From Castellaniella defragrans_A (GTDB taxonomy: Bacteria > Pseudomonadota > Gammaproteobacteria > Burkholderiales > Burkholderiaceae_B): DNA of 56,883 nt. The notes under the pieces are model-generated. The model saw nothing but the letters and a program-made list of their open reading frames with translations. It was not told the DNA's origin and made no database searches. Of the stretch, positions 32,204 through 39,974 are shown one piece after another; position 1 is the first letter of the stretch, and each line of letters opens with the position of its first letter. The stretch lies in the NCBI RefSeq assembly GCF_040394755.1, contig NZ_JBEBRQ010000016.1. One strand, 5' to 3'. The position numbers and the translations under genes are program-made.

Positions 32204-32657
32204 CTTCAAACTCCTTGAACACTTCCAGCTTGAATTCATCCAGGCAGGCCAGATACTGATCCCGGCTGATCTTCAGGTCGATCCTGGCGCGGTGTCGGCG
32301 GTTGTTGCCTGTCCTGACCCATACCGGGCGCATTTCGCCTTCGTGCATTTCAACGCTGCGCTCGTACTGGTCGAAGGCTGACCGTTGGGTATATTCGTAG
32401 CGCAGGACGCAGCGAGTTAGCATCGGCATCCGATCGAAAATAGCCTGGACGCGGGCGGCGCGCTCGGGGTTGAAGATGATCTTGGGCGGCGGCGGGTCGT
32501 CTTCCTCCGAATTCGTGTTGTTGACCCTGTAAGCGCCCTCAATCGAATAGCAGCGGTTTGGCTCTCTGGGCTCTGGGCTTTCTCCTTCCCAGCACCAAGA
32601 GATCCAGTTCTCGATTTCGGCGCGAACGAATGCGGGGTAGGTCATTTGTCGATCCAT
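32187..32657 (-). CDS. possible late regulator (Q/antiterminator-like), uncertain
   Basis: Starting at MDRQMTYPAFVRAEIENWISWCWEG (ATG 32657), the 156-residue protein has a central ERAARVQAIFDRMPMLTRCVLRYEYTQR and a C-terminal HTH-like LKISRDQYLACLDEFKLEVF. This recalls phage late regulators of the Q/sigma-like type that sit between recombination and packaging genes. Position after rusA and before the late genes agrees. A role as antiterminator would explain how transcription passes the many late hairpins, but that is inference. Confidence 0.5.
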   Translation of the reverse strand: MDRQMTYPAFVRAEIENWISWCWEGESPEPREPNRCYSIEGAYRVNNTNSEEDDPPPPKIIFNPERAARVQAIFDRMPMLTRCVLRYEYTQRSAFDQYERSVEMHEGEMRPVWVRTGNNRRHRARIDLKISRDQYLACLDEFKLEVFKEFEVEVCA

Positions 32658-32785
32658 AGCTCCACCATCCAGAAAATCAACGCCAGCGCCAGGCTCACCA
32701 TCGAAGCCGCCTTGCCGCTGGATTCGCTCAGGTGCGGAGCAATGAGGATGGCGGCCATCATCAAAAACATCGTCGATGGGAACAT
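32642..32785 (-). CDS. small membrane protein (47 aa)
   Basis: A 47-residue frame (MFPSTMFLMMAAILIAPHL, then SMVSLALALIFWMVELWIDK) with two membrane helices. GGAG lies six bases before ATG 32785, which overlaps the previous stop (TGATG), and its stop lies inside the next gene. Role unknown. Confidence 0.6.
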   Translation of the reverse strand: MFPSTMFLMMAAILIAPHLSESSGKAASMVSLALALIFWMVELWIDK

Positions 32786-33150
32786 CACCGTCTCCACACT
32801 CTCGAATACTCAACCCCATTCCCAACCCCACCCATCCCGATCTGCCGCGGCATGGCGTCGTTCTCGTCTTGGCGCGGGTGGCGATTGATGGCGAGCGGCT
32901 TGAATTTGACCGTGGCGCGCGGCCCGGCCACCCTCGGATTCTTCACGCTCTCGAGCGGCTGGGCGGCGAACCGGCGCAGGTAGTCGATGACAGGCTCATC
33001 AGGCAGGGCCTTGAATCCTGTCCTGCGCTCGATGTAGGCGACGAACATGCCTCCTTGTCCGCCGTACACGGGCTTGATGCCGGCGAGCGTCAGGCGGCGG
33101 TTGGCGCTCTGGCGGGCTGCTCGCATTTCGGTTTCGCTTTGGCGGCTCAA
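32785..33150 (-). CDS. phage protein, function unknown (121 aa)
   Basis: A basic 121-residue protein (SRQSETEMRAARQSANRRL, RRTGFKALPDEPVIDYLRRFAA) with no family I recognise. It is coupled to rusA (ATGA overlap at 33147-33150) and to the small membrane protein. The C-terminal part is polar and possibly disordered. Confidence 0.65.
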   Translation of the reverse strand: MSRQSETEMRAARQSANRRLTLAGIKPVYGGQGGMFVAYIERRTGFKALPDEPVIDYLRRFAAQPLESVKNPRVAGPRATVKFKPLAINRHPRQDENDAMPRQIGMGGVGNGVEYSRVWRR

Positions 33151-33524
33151 TTCGATCTCCCGATTTCGATAATGACAAATCCCTGCTTCGCTTTGTCCAG
33201 GGCGCGATCCAGGATTACCGGAGCAAAACGGCTGTCATCTACGTCCAAGGCTTTAGCGATTCCGTCCAGGCTGTGCTTGATGGCGCCCAACATGCCATCC
33301 AGATCGCGTCTGATGCGGTTTGGGGCGGCGAACGTGATCCTTACGGGGATCTGGTCAGGCAGGCTGACGGTGTTGCGCCCTACGGTCTTTTTGGCGGCAT
33401 AGAACCCGGCGTTTCTGGCGGCCTCGATGAGCGGCTGGAATTTGCGGAAGCTGCCGCGCCGCCGATTCGGGAACAGCAGAGGGTCTGGCCAGGAAATGCA
33501 GATGGTGATGTGATCCAGGGTCAT
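33147..33524 (-). CDS. RusA-type Holliday junction resolvase
   Basis: The 125-residue protein contains the RusA acid triad region: RRDLDGMLGAIKHSLDG (Asp74, Asp76) and KALDVDDSRF (Asp96/97), with the intervening conserved Lys. RusA resolves recombination junctions of replicating phage DNA and, in cos phages, can prepare DNA for packaging. It overlaps neighbours by four bases each side. Confidence 0.85.
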   Translation of the reverse strand: MTLDHITICISWPDPLLFPNRRRGSFRKFQPLIEAARNAGFYAAKKTVGRNTVSLPDQIPVRITFAAPNRIRRDLDGMLGAIKHSLDGIAKALDVDDSRFAPVILDRALDKAKQGFVIIEIGRSN

Positions 33525-34201
33525 GCCGTCTCCAGCGTGGAGAGATTGAGCAGCGTGAAATGCCCTTCTAGATGCCAGCCGCCCGTATCAATATGGATGA
33601 CATTGCCAAGCTGGATAACGTGCTTAAGCGGTGTGTGCCCGACCACGACCGCGCGGATATTTACGACTTCGCTTTCATCGCCTGCCTCAATCCGCCCTCG
33701 ATCCCACATGACCCGGTCACGCGCGTAGCGGTTGAACAGCAATTCTTCGCCAAGAAATTGCCAGTCGCTCGTGGGCACGTTGGCATGCACGATGCCGACA
33801 ATGCCGCCCTCGGTTTCAACCTCGATGGCGTACGGCAGATCATCGAACGCTGCGCCGAACCGCTTCTGAGTAAGCGATCGAAGCGCCATAAACCAATCGC
33901 CGCCGTTGCGGCTGTAGATAGCCCGATCAACCGGGTTGCCTTTCGCGTAGCGAATAGCGATATCTTCGTGGTTGCCGCGTACTGCGTGGAACCACGGCTC
34001 TGCAAGCCAGTCGATGGCCTTCTCGCACTCCGGGCCTCGATCAACAAGATCACCGACACTAAACAGGCGATCGCCCTTGGCTGGGTCGAAGCCAACCGCA
34101 TCGAGCGCGGCGTTCAGCCGGGTGAAGTGGCCGTGAATATCGCCCACTGCGAAATCGCGGCCTACCTTGTTGCGCTCAAAACGCTGAATCATCTGGGCCA
34201 T
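33521..34201 (-). CDS. lambda-type serine/threonine protein phosphatase
   Basis: The 226-residue protein has all PPP-family signatures: GDIHGHF (Asp21, His23), GDLVDRGPE (Asp51, Arg55), GNHED (Asn77, His78), VHANVP and VGHTPL. Lambda carries the same kind of enzyme (ninI/orf221) in the same kind of operon between replication and late control genes. Its target in infection is not known. The start overlaps the previous small gene by 13 bases. Confidence 0.88.
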   Translation of the reverse strand: MAQMIQRFERNKVGRDFAVGDIHGHFTRLNAALDAVGFDPAKGDRLFSVGDLVDRGPECEKAIDWLAEPWFHAVRGNHEDIAIRYAKGNPVDRAIYSRNGGDWFMALRSLTQKRFGAAFDDLPYAIEVETEGGIVGIVHANVPTSDWQFLGEELLFNRYARDRVMWDRGRIEAGDESEVVNIRAVVVGHTPLKHVIQLGNVIHIDTGGWHLEGHFTLLNLSTLETA

Positions 34202-34407
34202 GCTTTTTCCTTCATCAATCTGTGCTGCCTCACAACCTCATCCTCCAGATACTTCTGTGCGTCTTCGCCGCGTACTCTGCCTATGCTGTCGAGCCAGGGT
34301 TTTCGCTGGGGTTTGGGTAGACTGAGGACGTAGCGAGCCTCATGCTCTCGGCGGTTTTGTTCGATTTCTTTTGGCGTCACGCCCCGCCCTTTCGGTAGGA
34401 GGGCCAA
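34189..34407 (-). CDS. small phage protein near dnaC-like gene (72 aa)
   Basis: A charged 72-residue protein (GVTPKEIEQNRREHEARYVLSLPKPQRKPWLDSIGRVRGEDAQKYL), predicted helical and common next to phage helicase loaders as a hypothetical protein. It overlaps the loader end by 31 bases and the phosphatase start by 13. Confidence 0.7.
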   Translation of the reverse strand: MALLPKGRGVTPKEIEQNRREHEARYVLSLPKPQRKPWLDSIGRVRGEDAQKYLEDEVVRQHRLMKEKAWPR

Positions 34408-35189
34408 TCAAACAGAATTGCCCGCCCGCCACCTTCGCGCAGCCGATCAACGACGCGCTCGCCCAGATATTCCTGAAGGCCGGCCATGTTCAGATTGCTG
34501 ATCACGATAGTTGGCCGCATGGATTCGTAGCGCCCGTTGATGATCTCGAACAGGATCAGCTTTTCGGCGTCGCTGCCAAACTGGACGCCGACCTCATCGA
34601 GGATCAGTAAATCGGGGGCAATCAACGCCTCAATTGCGTCCCGCTCGGTTCTGTCTGCGCCCTTGCGGTAGGTTTCCTTGACGCTGCGCACGGCGCTCAT
34701 GACTGACGCGAAAACCGCGCTGTATCCCTGGTCGATGACGCTGTGGGCGGCGGATACCGCGAGGTGCGTTTTCCCAGATCCGACCGTGCCGAACAGGATC
34801 AGATTGCGGCCAGTTGCCAGAGCATCGTCAAACCCTCGCGCGTAGGTCTTGATGACGTTGAGCGCATTCTTTGCGCCTTCGCACGAGGGCACGAAGGTTG
34901 CAAACTGGCGATCCTGAAAACGAGGCGGAATGGCTGCTCTTTGCAAGGCATTCCTCATGCGGATTTCCTTGCGCTCGATCTCGGCTTTGGTGGTCGCCTT
35001 GGCGTCTTCTGCGGCCATGCGCTCTCGATCACAAGCCGGGCATCCAGACCAGAAACCGCCGCCAAAGCGGTAAAACGTCGACTCGTAATCACCGTGCTGA
35101 TCGCAAGTCTTGCGTTGGGCGTCTTGGCGATCAGAAAGATCCATCTGCCCCAACGCCTGACCGATAGTCTTGATTTGCGAAGTTTCCAT
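34377..35189 (-). CDS. DnaC-like helicase loader ATPase
   Basis: The 270-residue AAA+ protein has an N-terminal Cys/His cluster (C29, H32, C50, C53), Walker A GTVGSGKT (134-141), Walker B LLILDE (194-199), sensor ISNL and an Arg finger region GERVVDRLREGGG. It would load the host DnaB helicase at the phage origin together with the wHTH protein upstream (lambda P analogue). It overlaps that gene by 59 bases. Confidence 0.88.
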   Translation of the reverse strand: METSQIKTIGQALGQMDLSDRQDAQRKTCDQHGDYESTFYRFGGGFWSGCPACDRERMAAEDAKATTKAEIERKEIRMRNALQRAAIPPRFQDRQFATFVPSCEGAKNALNVIKTYARGFDDALATGRNLILFGTVGSGKTHLAVSAAHSVIDQGYSAVFASVMSAVRSVKETYRKGADRTERDAIEALIAPDLLILDEVGVQFGSDAEKLILFEIINGRYESMRPTIVISNLNMAGLQEYLGERVVDRLREGGGRAILFDWPSYRKGGA

Positions 35190-35898
35190 GTTTTGCGGCT
35201 CCTGCGGCGGCGGGATGAGTAGTGGGTAAGCCGTCTTCCCATCGCTCTTGGTTCAGATACGTCAGCGGCGCTGGCTCATACCCGGCCAGCCACTGCTTGG
35301 TGGTTTTCATCGCCTGAACATGGCTGATGATTTCGTCGGCAACGCCATCAAGTTTTTTCTTTTTCCAGGTATCGCGACACTTGGCCTTTGCGACCCGCCG
35401 GCTGGTGTCAGGGTAGACAGACCAGAACTCATCGAAACGGGGCAGAGCAGCCCTCGCCGGCATTGATGATGGTTCTTTGATGGTTACTGATGGTTCTATG
35501 ACGGTTATATGCGGGTGCAACCCGTTGCTCCCTTTCTCGTCGTCGTTTGCACCCTTTGCGTCGTCAGTTGCACCCTTTCCTGCTTCAGATTGCACCCTTT
35601 TTAAGGATGCAAAATCTGCACCCTTTATCCAGTCGGGGTTAATTTGATATTCGCTGGACTGCCCTCGCCCGCCATTTCCGGCATTCACCAAGATCAGCCA
35701 TCCAGCCTCTTCCATCCTCCTCAGTTGATACTGGACGGATCGGATGGATTGGCGTGTCTTTTCAGCCAGGGATTTTACGAATGGAAATACCTTGGTGCCG
35801 TCGTCGCTGGCGTGGTCAGCCAGAGCCAGGGCCAGCAGCATTTCGCCGCCGCCGTTCGGGTAGCGCTCAAATACGGCAGTCATGACCTTGACGCTCAT
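35131..35898 (-). CDS. replication initiator-like protein (lambda O analogue)
   Basis: From MSVKVMTAVFERYP (ATG 35898, ATGA overlap) the 255-residue protein has a winged helix domain (residues 10-75: EMLLALALADHASDDG, RQSIRSVQYQLRRMEEAGWL), a low-complexity linker rich in Gly, Asp and Lys, and a C-terminal domain (FDEFWSVYPDTSRRVAKAKC) as in O/DnaD-like initiators. The repeated 'KGxxDD' and 'VQSEAGKGATDDAKGANDDEK'-type linker lies at about 120-145 and might overlap the origin, as lambda ori lies in O. No iteron set was certain by eye. Confidence 0.75.
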   Translation of the reverse strand: MSVKVMTAVFERYPNGGGEMLLALALADHASDDGTKVFPFVKSLAEKTRQSIRSVQYQLRRMEEAGWLILVNAGNGGRGQSSEYQINPDWIKGADFASLKRVQSEAGKGATDDAKGANDDEKGSNGLHPHITVIEPSVTIKEPSSMPARAALPRFDEFWSVYPDTSRRVAKAKCRDTWKKKKLDGVADEIISHVQAMKTTKQWLAGYEPAPLTYLNQERWEDGLPTTHPAAAGAAKHGNFANQDYRSGVGADGSF

Positions 35899-36707
35899 TG
35901 CCCGCCCTCCATGCGCTGCATCACCAAGGTGTGCAGATCGGCGAAGCGCTCTGCATACCAATGCGGCTGTGTCTCGCGTGGCGCGGCTGGGCTGGTCAGG
36001 TTCTTACCGAAGCGAAGGCCCTTTTCAGTGATAGCCCAGAACGTCTTGTCCTCGCCCTTGGATGTTTTGCGCATGCGCAATTCGAGAATTCCAATGTCGC
36101 GCAGCAGGGTGTTGTAGACGCTGGCTGATAGCTTGATGTCGTGTTGCTTGAGGAGTCCTGTTAGGGATACCGTGGGCATGGAGCTGCCGCCGGTGGCGTC
36201 GGGCGCGGCGTCAACCGCGTAGCCGGGCAAGAAGCTGCTGTCTAGGCCGTTTTGCTTTGCAATGTGCGTCAGCATCGATATTTGCGATGACGGCGCGGGC
36301 CGAAGCAGGCGGGTGAAGCACTCCATCAGCGCCAGCTCACCAACCAGCTTTTCAGGCCGTGGAAGGTTTGCCGCCCTCTCTTCAAAAACCTTCAGCTTTC
36401 TCAGGATGTAGCGCCTGACAGCTTTGGATTCGCGCATGGCGATCAGCATGCACTGGTCTTTCGTCAAGCGAAGTGCTTCTGACGCCGGGCCTCGCGGATT
36501 CGATACTACGAAAGTTTCGTAGTATTCGCCTTCGAGCTCATCCCTGCATCGAGCATTGAAGTCTGCTCTTCTGACTTCCTTCTCGTTGTGCTGCTTCCGG
36601 GCCTCGTTAACCAGATCCAGTAAGTCCAAGCTGTTCATTACAGCTTCAGCACCAGGGGCGTAGCCTTGCGTGATCTGGGCCCTGTGTCCTATCATCAGAT
36701 TATTCAT
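35895..36707 (-). CDS. Rha/antirepressor-like regulatory protein
   Basis: The 270-residue protein has EALRLTKDQCMLIAMRESKAVRRYILRKLKVFEE (about 80-112), the hallmark of phage Rha/AntA-type N-terminal domains (TKDQ-x-x-L-x-MRESKAVR), with an upstream helix set and a C-terminal domain that includes an HTH-like VSLTGLLKQHDIKLSASVYNTLLRDI. Such proteins often act as antirepressors. Because the CI here has no self-cleaving domain, an antirepressor is a plausible induction route. Confidence 0.65.
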   Translation of the reverse strand: MNNLMIGHRAQITQGYAPGAEAVMNSLDLLDLVNEARKQHNEKEVRRADFNARCRDELEGEYYETFVVSNPRGPASEALRLTKDQCMLIAMRESKAVRRYILRKLKVFEERAANLPRPEKLVGELALMECFTRLLRPAPSSQISMLTHIAKQNGLDSSFLPGYAVDAAPDATGGSSMPTVSLTGLLKQHDIKLSASVYNTLLRDIGILELRMRKTSKGEDKTFWAITEKGLRFGKNLTSPAAPRETQPHWYAERFADLHTLVMQRMEGGQ

Positions 36708-36719
36708 TGCACACCTCCA

Positions 36720-37157
36720 TCAAGCCTGTACAACTGAAAAGCCCGGAACCGCGCCAACGGTTGCCGGGTTGTTTTTTTGGGTCATTTCCCACAGATCCAA
36801 TTCCGTGACGCCGTACATGCGCTCGAACGCCCTGCGGCCCAGGCCGTGATAGCCGGTGTTGCCACGGTGATGTTCCGGGCAGAGCGGGATCACGTTCTGA
36901 TTGCTGTTGCGCTGCCCGGCGCCCATACCGGCGCGCAGGTGGTGGATTTCCGCCGGCGTGCCTGGATACCCCAACCGCCTGCACAAAATGCAGCCTTGGG
37001 CCGCAATTGCGTCCAGGAAGCGTCGTTCGATGGCGGTCATTCCACATGGTTTGCCTGACCGCTTCTGCCGACCGCGCACCATCGGCTTACCCGAGCGCAT
37101 AGGCGTCTTGCGCTGCATGGGTTTGCCCGGCTTGAGAGTGGAATTGAAGGCGCGCAT
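36720..37157 (-). CDS. Ref-family HNH recombination nuclease
   Basis: A 145-residue protein with a basic, Lys/Pro-rich N-terminus (FNSTLKPGKPMQRKTPMRSGKP) and an HNH domain: GCILCRRLGYPGTPAEIHHL, NQNVIPLCPEHHRGNTGYHGLG. This matches phage P1 Ref, a RecA-dependent nuclease that raises recombination. The start ATG 37157 overlaps the previous stop (TGATG). Longer frames upstream are shadows of neighbouring genes. Confidence 0.85.
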   Translation of the reverse strand: MRAFNSTLKPGKPMQRKTPMRSGKPMVRGRQKRSGKPCGMTAIERRFLDAIAAQGCILCRRLGYPGTPAEIHHLRAGMGAGQRNSNQNVIPLCPEHHRGNTGYHGLGRRAFERMYGVTELDLWEMTQKNNPATVGAVPGFSVVQA

Positions 37158-37285
37158 CACTCCCCCTTCCGAGTGGACCAGCATGCCCACGCCAGGAACA
37201 CCCAACCGAAAATCACAGCCATCCACGGCAGCATTGATTGCGACATGAAAATCGCAGAAAACAGACACAGGAGCTCCGGCTTCAT
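37157..37285 (-). CDS. small membrane protein (42 aa)
   Basis: A 42-residue frame (MKPELLCLFSAIFMSQSM, then LPWMAVIFGWVFLAWACW) with one or two membrane helices and tail STRKGE. Both ends are coupled: ATGA overlap with the previous gene and TGATG with ref. Too short to assign. Confidence 0.6.
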   Translation of the reverse strand: MKPELLCLFSAIFMSQSMLPWMAVIFGWVFLAWACWSTRKGE

Positions 37286-37695
37286 GCCGCCACCTTCCGC
37301 GCCAGGAACTCCTTGCGCACCCGCTCATGGAATCTGGCGGCCGCTTCGAGGTCATGATCCAGATCGGCGCGCGAATCGACGCCGCAGGTTTTGCGGATGA
37401 ACTCCGCCGCCGCATCCGCGCTCTCGACGCCACACCAGCGCTGAAATTCCGGGCTCTGGCAGAGTTGCCCCGCCAGCCTCGCCAAATCGCCGCCCTTGGG
37501 TTTTTCCTGCCCATCAGCGGCCTTGCGCTCGAAGTCGGCGCGTAGCGGCGCCAGCGCCACGGGCGTGTCGATATCCGGGAACAAGTCTTGAAAGGCGCGC
37601 TTGCAAGCAGGGTCGATGTCGATCTGGACGCGGATGGTGCCATCAGCCATTTCTTTCATGGCGCGACGAGTGCCGGAGATTGCGATCGCTTCCAT
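37282..37695 (-). CDS. conserved phage protein, function unknown (137 aa)
   Basis: The protein contains MADGTIRVQIDIDPACKRAFQDLFPDIDTPVALAPL, a start pattern I recall in many Bordetella, Burkholderia and Pseudomonas phage proteins encoded near replication and recombination genes, without known activity. The C-terminal half is helical. ATG 37695 overlaps the CII-like stop (TGATG); the GTG one codon before is also possible. Confidence 0.65.
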   Translation of the reverse strand: MEAIAISGTRRAMKEMADGTIRVQIDIDPACKRAFQDLFPDIDTPVALAPLRADFERKAADGQEKPKGGDLARLAGQLCQSPEFQRWCGVESADAAAEFIRKTCGVDSRADLDHDLEAAARFHERVRKEFLARKVAA

Positions 37696-38210
37696 CACGC
37701 CCCCTTCACGGCCCGCAGGAAGGCGCGTTCCAGCCGATGCGCCTGCGCGCGCAATTCCCGCAGCGCCGCGACCGCCCTATCGCCTTCATCAGCGGTCACT
37801 GTTTCGTCGGCGATGGATTCAACAGTTGTCCCCAGAACGCCGCCGGACAGCGCCCCGATCTGCATGGCCTTCGCCTGGATGGCCTTGATCAGATCCATCG
37901 GGGCGCCGTCATCGCTCGGCATAACGTCAGCGGCCAGCCCGTTCTGTGCGGCGTGGGCCAGCATCCAATCGCGGGCGTAGGCGCGACCGCCCTCCTTTTC
38001 CTCCATCCACTCAGTGAGCAAATCCGCCATTGACAAACTTATCTCATCGCCGCTCACGGCCCGCAGCTTTGCGCGTAGGCTCTCGGGATGGATGTTGCGG
38101 CCTCGGCGCTCAGTCAGGAACCGGGCGGCATCAACCACCCCGCCCGAGGTGCGGCGGACGCTGTTGTACAGAACGTCCAGCCAGTCAGTATTCGAGTACC
38201 TACAGGTCAC
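37695..38210 (-). CDS. CII-like phage regulatory protein (CP76 family)
   Basis: The 171-residue protein has VLYNSVRRTSGGVVDAARFLTERRGRNIHPESLRAKLRAVSGDEISLSMADLLTEWM, the pattern of the phage CII/CP76 regulatory family, followed by a helical C-terminal part. It would act early, promoting repressor or integrase expression. It is the first of the continuous block of minus-strand genes after the cro transcript crosses three plus-strand genes. Confidence 0.65.
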   Translation of the reverse strand: MTCRYSNTDWLDVLYNSVRRTSGGVVDAARFLTERRGRNIHPESLRAKLRAVSGDEISLSMADLLTEWMEEKEGGRAYARDWMLAHAAQNGLAADVMPSDDGAPMDLIKAIQAKAMQIGALSGGVLGTTVESIADETVTADEGDRAVAALRELRAQAHRLERAFLRAVKGA

Positions 38211-38269
38211 CTTGAAACCCCTTGGATATCAGTGTTTCGCCACCGATTGATACGGCCTACAGTGGAGAC

Positions 38270-38461
38270 ATGGAAATGGAAACGACAAAAACCGAAGCCC
38301 TTCTCAGGCGCGCCCTCGCCCTCTGCCAGGACGTGACGAATCGCGTGGAGGTCAGCGACGATCTCCTGTGCGCGGTTTTTCGCCGCCTGGAGCTGGAAGC
38401 CGACCTCGCGGCGGACGAGATCGCGGACGCGCTGGAACAGGCTGGATGGCCGATTCATTGA
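38270..38461 (+). CDS. small acidic phage protein (63 aa)
   Basis: From MEMETTKTEALLRRALALC (ATG 38270, GGAG five bases upstream) the 63-residue acidic protein is mostly helical (DDLLCAVFRRLELEADLAADEIADALEQAGW). It is on the plus strand, antisense to the predicted cro-to-CII transcript, so its expression may be tied to the lysogenic state. No family recognised. Confidence 0.65.
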   Translation: MEMETTKTEALLRRALALCQDVTNRVEVSDDLLCAVFRRLELEADLAADEIADALEQAGWPIH

Positions 38462-38588
38462 CGTGTCTGGTGGGCCTACGGGTGTCCTGGTGTCGCCGGG
38501 ATCGGGGCGCCAGGGGTTTGGGGTGGCTGGCTCCAATCGGGTACGCTTGGAGATTCCAGTAACCAAACCTTTCCGAAAGGAGTCAGCC

Positions 38589-38801
38589 ATGAGCGGTACC
38601 CAAATGGAGATCAAATGTCCTGAGTGCGGCGGCACGAAATTCAGCTACCCCGACAAGCCGGAGTTGGAGTCCGCCGACCCCGCGTCGTGTGTCGGGTGCG
38701 GGCGCAATTGGACTGTTGGAGAGCTGCGCGAGGAAGGCCTCAAACAGGCCAAGAAACTCCTGTCGGACGCTCTCGGGAGCCGATTCAAACCGCGTGGATA
38801 G
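38589..38801 (+). CDS. zinc-ribbon phage protein (70 aa)
   Basis: A 70-residue protein with a two-part zinc ribbon, CPECGG (10-15) and CVGCGR (about 34-39), then a helical tail. AAAGGAG precedes ATG 38589. Such small ECnocR-like ribbons occur in phages as regulators or toxins' partners but nothing specific can be said. Plus strand within the minus-strand operon. Confidence 0.7.
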   Translation: MSGTQMEIKCPECGGTKFSYPDKPELESADPASCVGCGRNWTVGELREEGLKQAKKLLSDALGSRFKPRG

Positions 38802-38892
38802 CGATTCGATCTCGGCTGCGACCGATCGCGGCAAGCACATGATCGGCTCAGACATGGGCGACCCCGTTGCTTTTGAATAAGGAACCGACCGA

Positions 38893-39402
38893 ATGAAACT
38901 TGATCGAGATTTGCAGAAGAAAACCCTTGAGGCCCTCAGCGAGAGATACCCGGATGAGATGGAATTTCTCGATCTGAGAAAAATTGTGGTCGGTAGCGGC
39001 GCTGAATACGGGGATGAGGAACACTTTTGGGCCAACCTGATTTACCTTGGGCAGCACGGGCTTGTGCGCAATACCCCGCCGATTGACGAACACGATGAGG
39101 GATGCAGCGCTATCACCCATAAGGGCCTGGACTTTCTGGCTGATGATGGCGGCCTGTCGGCCATCCTTGGCGTGGTAATGATCAAGCTTCATGACGACAC
39201 CCTGAAGTCGCTGATTGAGGCAAAGATCCTTGCGTCGGACCTACCCCAGCCCGATAAGAAGCGATGGCTTGATCAGCTTCGATCGATGCCCGCCGAGACC
39301 ACAAAACACCTCGTACTGAAGCTAGTGGACCTGGGGCTGGCGAACACCCCGGCAGCACTTGCCGCAATCGGAACTCTCCTGTCCCAGGCTGGAACCTCAT
39401 GA
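38893..39402 (+). CDS. winged-helix-like phage protein, function unknown (169 aa)
   Basis: The 169-residue protein opens with a helical part, then a wing-like CSAITHKGLDFLADDGG, then GVVMIKLHDDTLKSLIEAKI and a long helical C-terminus. I recall the HKGLDFL-x-DDGGLSAILGVV pattern from uncharacterised proteins of prophages. AAGGAACC lies before ATG 38893. Its 3' end overlaps, in antisense, 221 bases of the gene at 39182-39697, so at least one of the two ends may be wrong or the pair is regulated by antisense RNA. Confidence 0.65.
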   Translation: MKLDRDLQKKTLEALSERYPDEMEFLDLRKIVVGSGAEYGDEEHFWANLIYLGQHGLVRNTPPIDEHDEGCSAITHKGLDFLADDGGLSAILGVVMIKLHDDTLKSLIEAKILASDLPQPDKKRWLDQLRSMPAETTKHLVLKLVDLGLANTPAALAAIGTLLSQAGTS

Positions 39403-39697
39403 ATTGCGCATACCCCGCCCCAGCCCCCAAGTTGATCCAGAACTCATCCAGGGGCGTATCCGCATCAGCGACAGTCGCGTTTTTGTGGAAAACGATGGAG
39501 TTGATGCGGACACCCGTCTGGTCGCCACCCGTAGAAATCCCCCTCGCTTTGCAGCCACGCAAGCGCCGGATTTCCTGGACCATTTCTCTCCATAGCCGGT
39601 TCATGTGTCTGCCGGTCAGGCACAAGATCACGGCAATGATCAGCAGCGAGACGGAATGAACGATGAGCGCCCAATCCGAGATGGTCAGGTCAGACAT
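39182..39697 (-). CDS. membrane-anchored protein downstream of cro
   Basis: The N-terminus (MSDLTISDWALIVHSVSLLIIAVILCLTG) is a membrane helix; the next 60 residues look coding, but from about residue 95 the frame runs antisense to the plus-strand gene and has low-confidence composition. AAGGA precedes ATG 39697, which overlaps the cro stop by eight bases, supporting expression with cro. The true protein may end earlier through an unseen frameshift. Confidence 0.5.
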   Translation of the reverse strand: MSDLTISDWALIVHSVSLLIIAVILCLTGRHMNRLWREMVQEIRRLRGCKARGISTGGDQTGVRINSIVFHKNATVADADTPLDEFWINLGAGAGYAQFMRFQPGTGEFRLRQVLPGCSPAPGPLASVRGVLWSRRASIEADQAIASYRAGVGPTQGSLPQSATSGCRHEA

Positions 39698-39893
39698 GGG
39701 AGGGTTCCTTGGGGGTGGGGGCGGAAGCTGCTCGCCGGAACGCCGCAGGCTTCATGGCGCGAAACGCCGTCATCCACGATTTCGGGATGTGGTTGTCTTT
39801 CACCATCTGTGAGATGCGCCCTTTGGTCAGTCCTGTAATGCGCATAACCTCGGCGCGCCCGCCCATGATTTCGATGATTTTTTTGGCTTCCAT
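39690..39893 (-). CDS. Cro-like repressor
   Basis: A 67-residue single HTH protein: MEAKKIIEIMGGRAEVMRITGLTKGRISQMVKDNHIPKSWMTAFRAM. The GGRAEVMRITGLTKGRISQMVK stretch is the HTH and the 'IPKSW' ending is typical for Cro/YdaS-type proteins. It is divergent from the CI-like gene across the operator array. ATG 39893 is chosen because it is the predicted first base of the PR transcript; the longer frame (to 39920) would lie in the operators. Confidence 0.85.
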   Translation of the reverse strand: MEAKKIIEIMGGRAEVMRITGLTKGRISQMVKDNHIPKSWMTAFRAMKPAAFRRAASAPTPKEPSHV

Positions 39894-39899
39894 GCCGCG

Positions 39900-39974
39900 A
39901 GTATAGATTTTTCTAAACATAAAGTAAAGAGGTTTCTATACCAATGTTTAGTTTTTTCTTGATCTAATCCTTAG
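39900..39974. promoter_or_regulatory. OR: three 18-bp operators with PR and PRM
   Basis: Operators: 39901-39918 (GTATAGAtttttCTAAAC form), 39924-39941 (GTAAAGAggttTCTATAC) and a weaker 39946-39963; centres are 23 and 22 bp apart. PR (minus strand): TTTACT 39928-39923, 17 bases, TATACT 39905-39900, giving +1 at 39893. PRM (plus): -10 TCTAAT 39963-39968 with a poor -35 (ACCAAT), giving +1 at 39975. The layout copies lambda OR, including a weak PRM next to an operator. Confidence 0.85.

Noticed and set aside
35340..35640. Replication origin with iterons inside the initiator gene
   Set aside because: The repeated GCACCC-TTT pieces at about 35518-35625 encode the linker and are suggestive, but I could not establish a regular iteron set by eye, so no origin is called.
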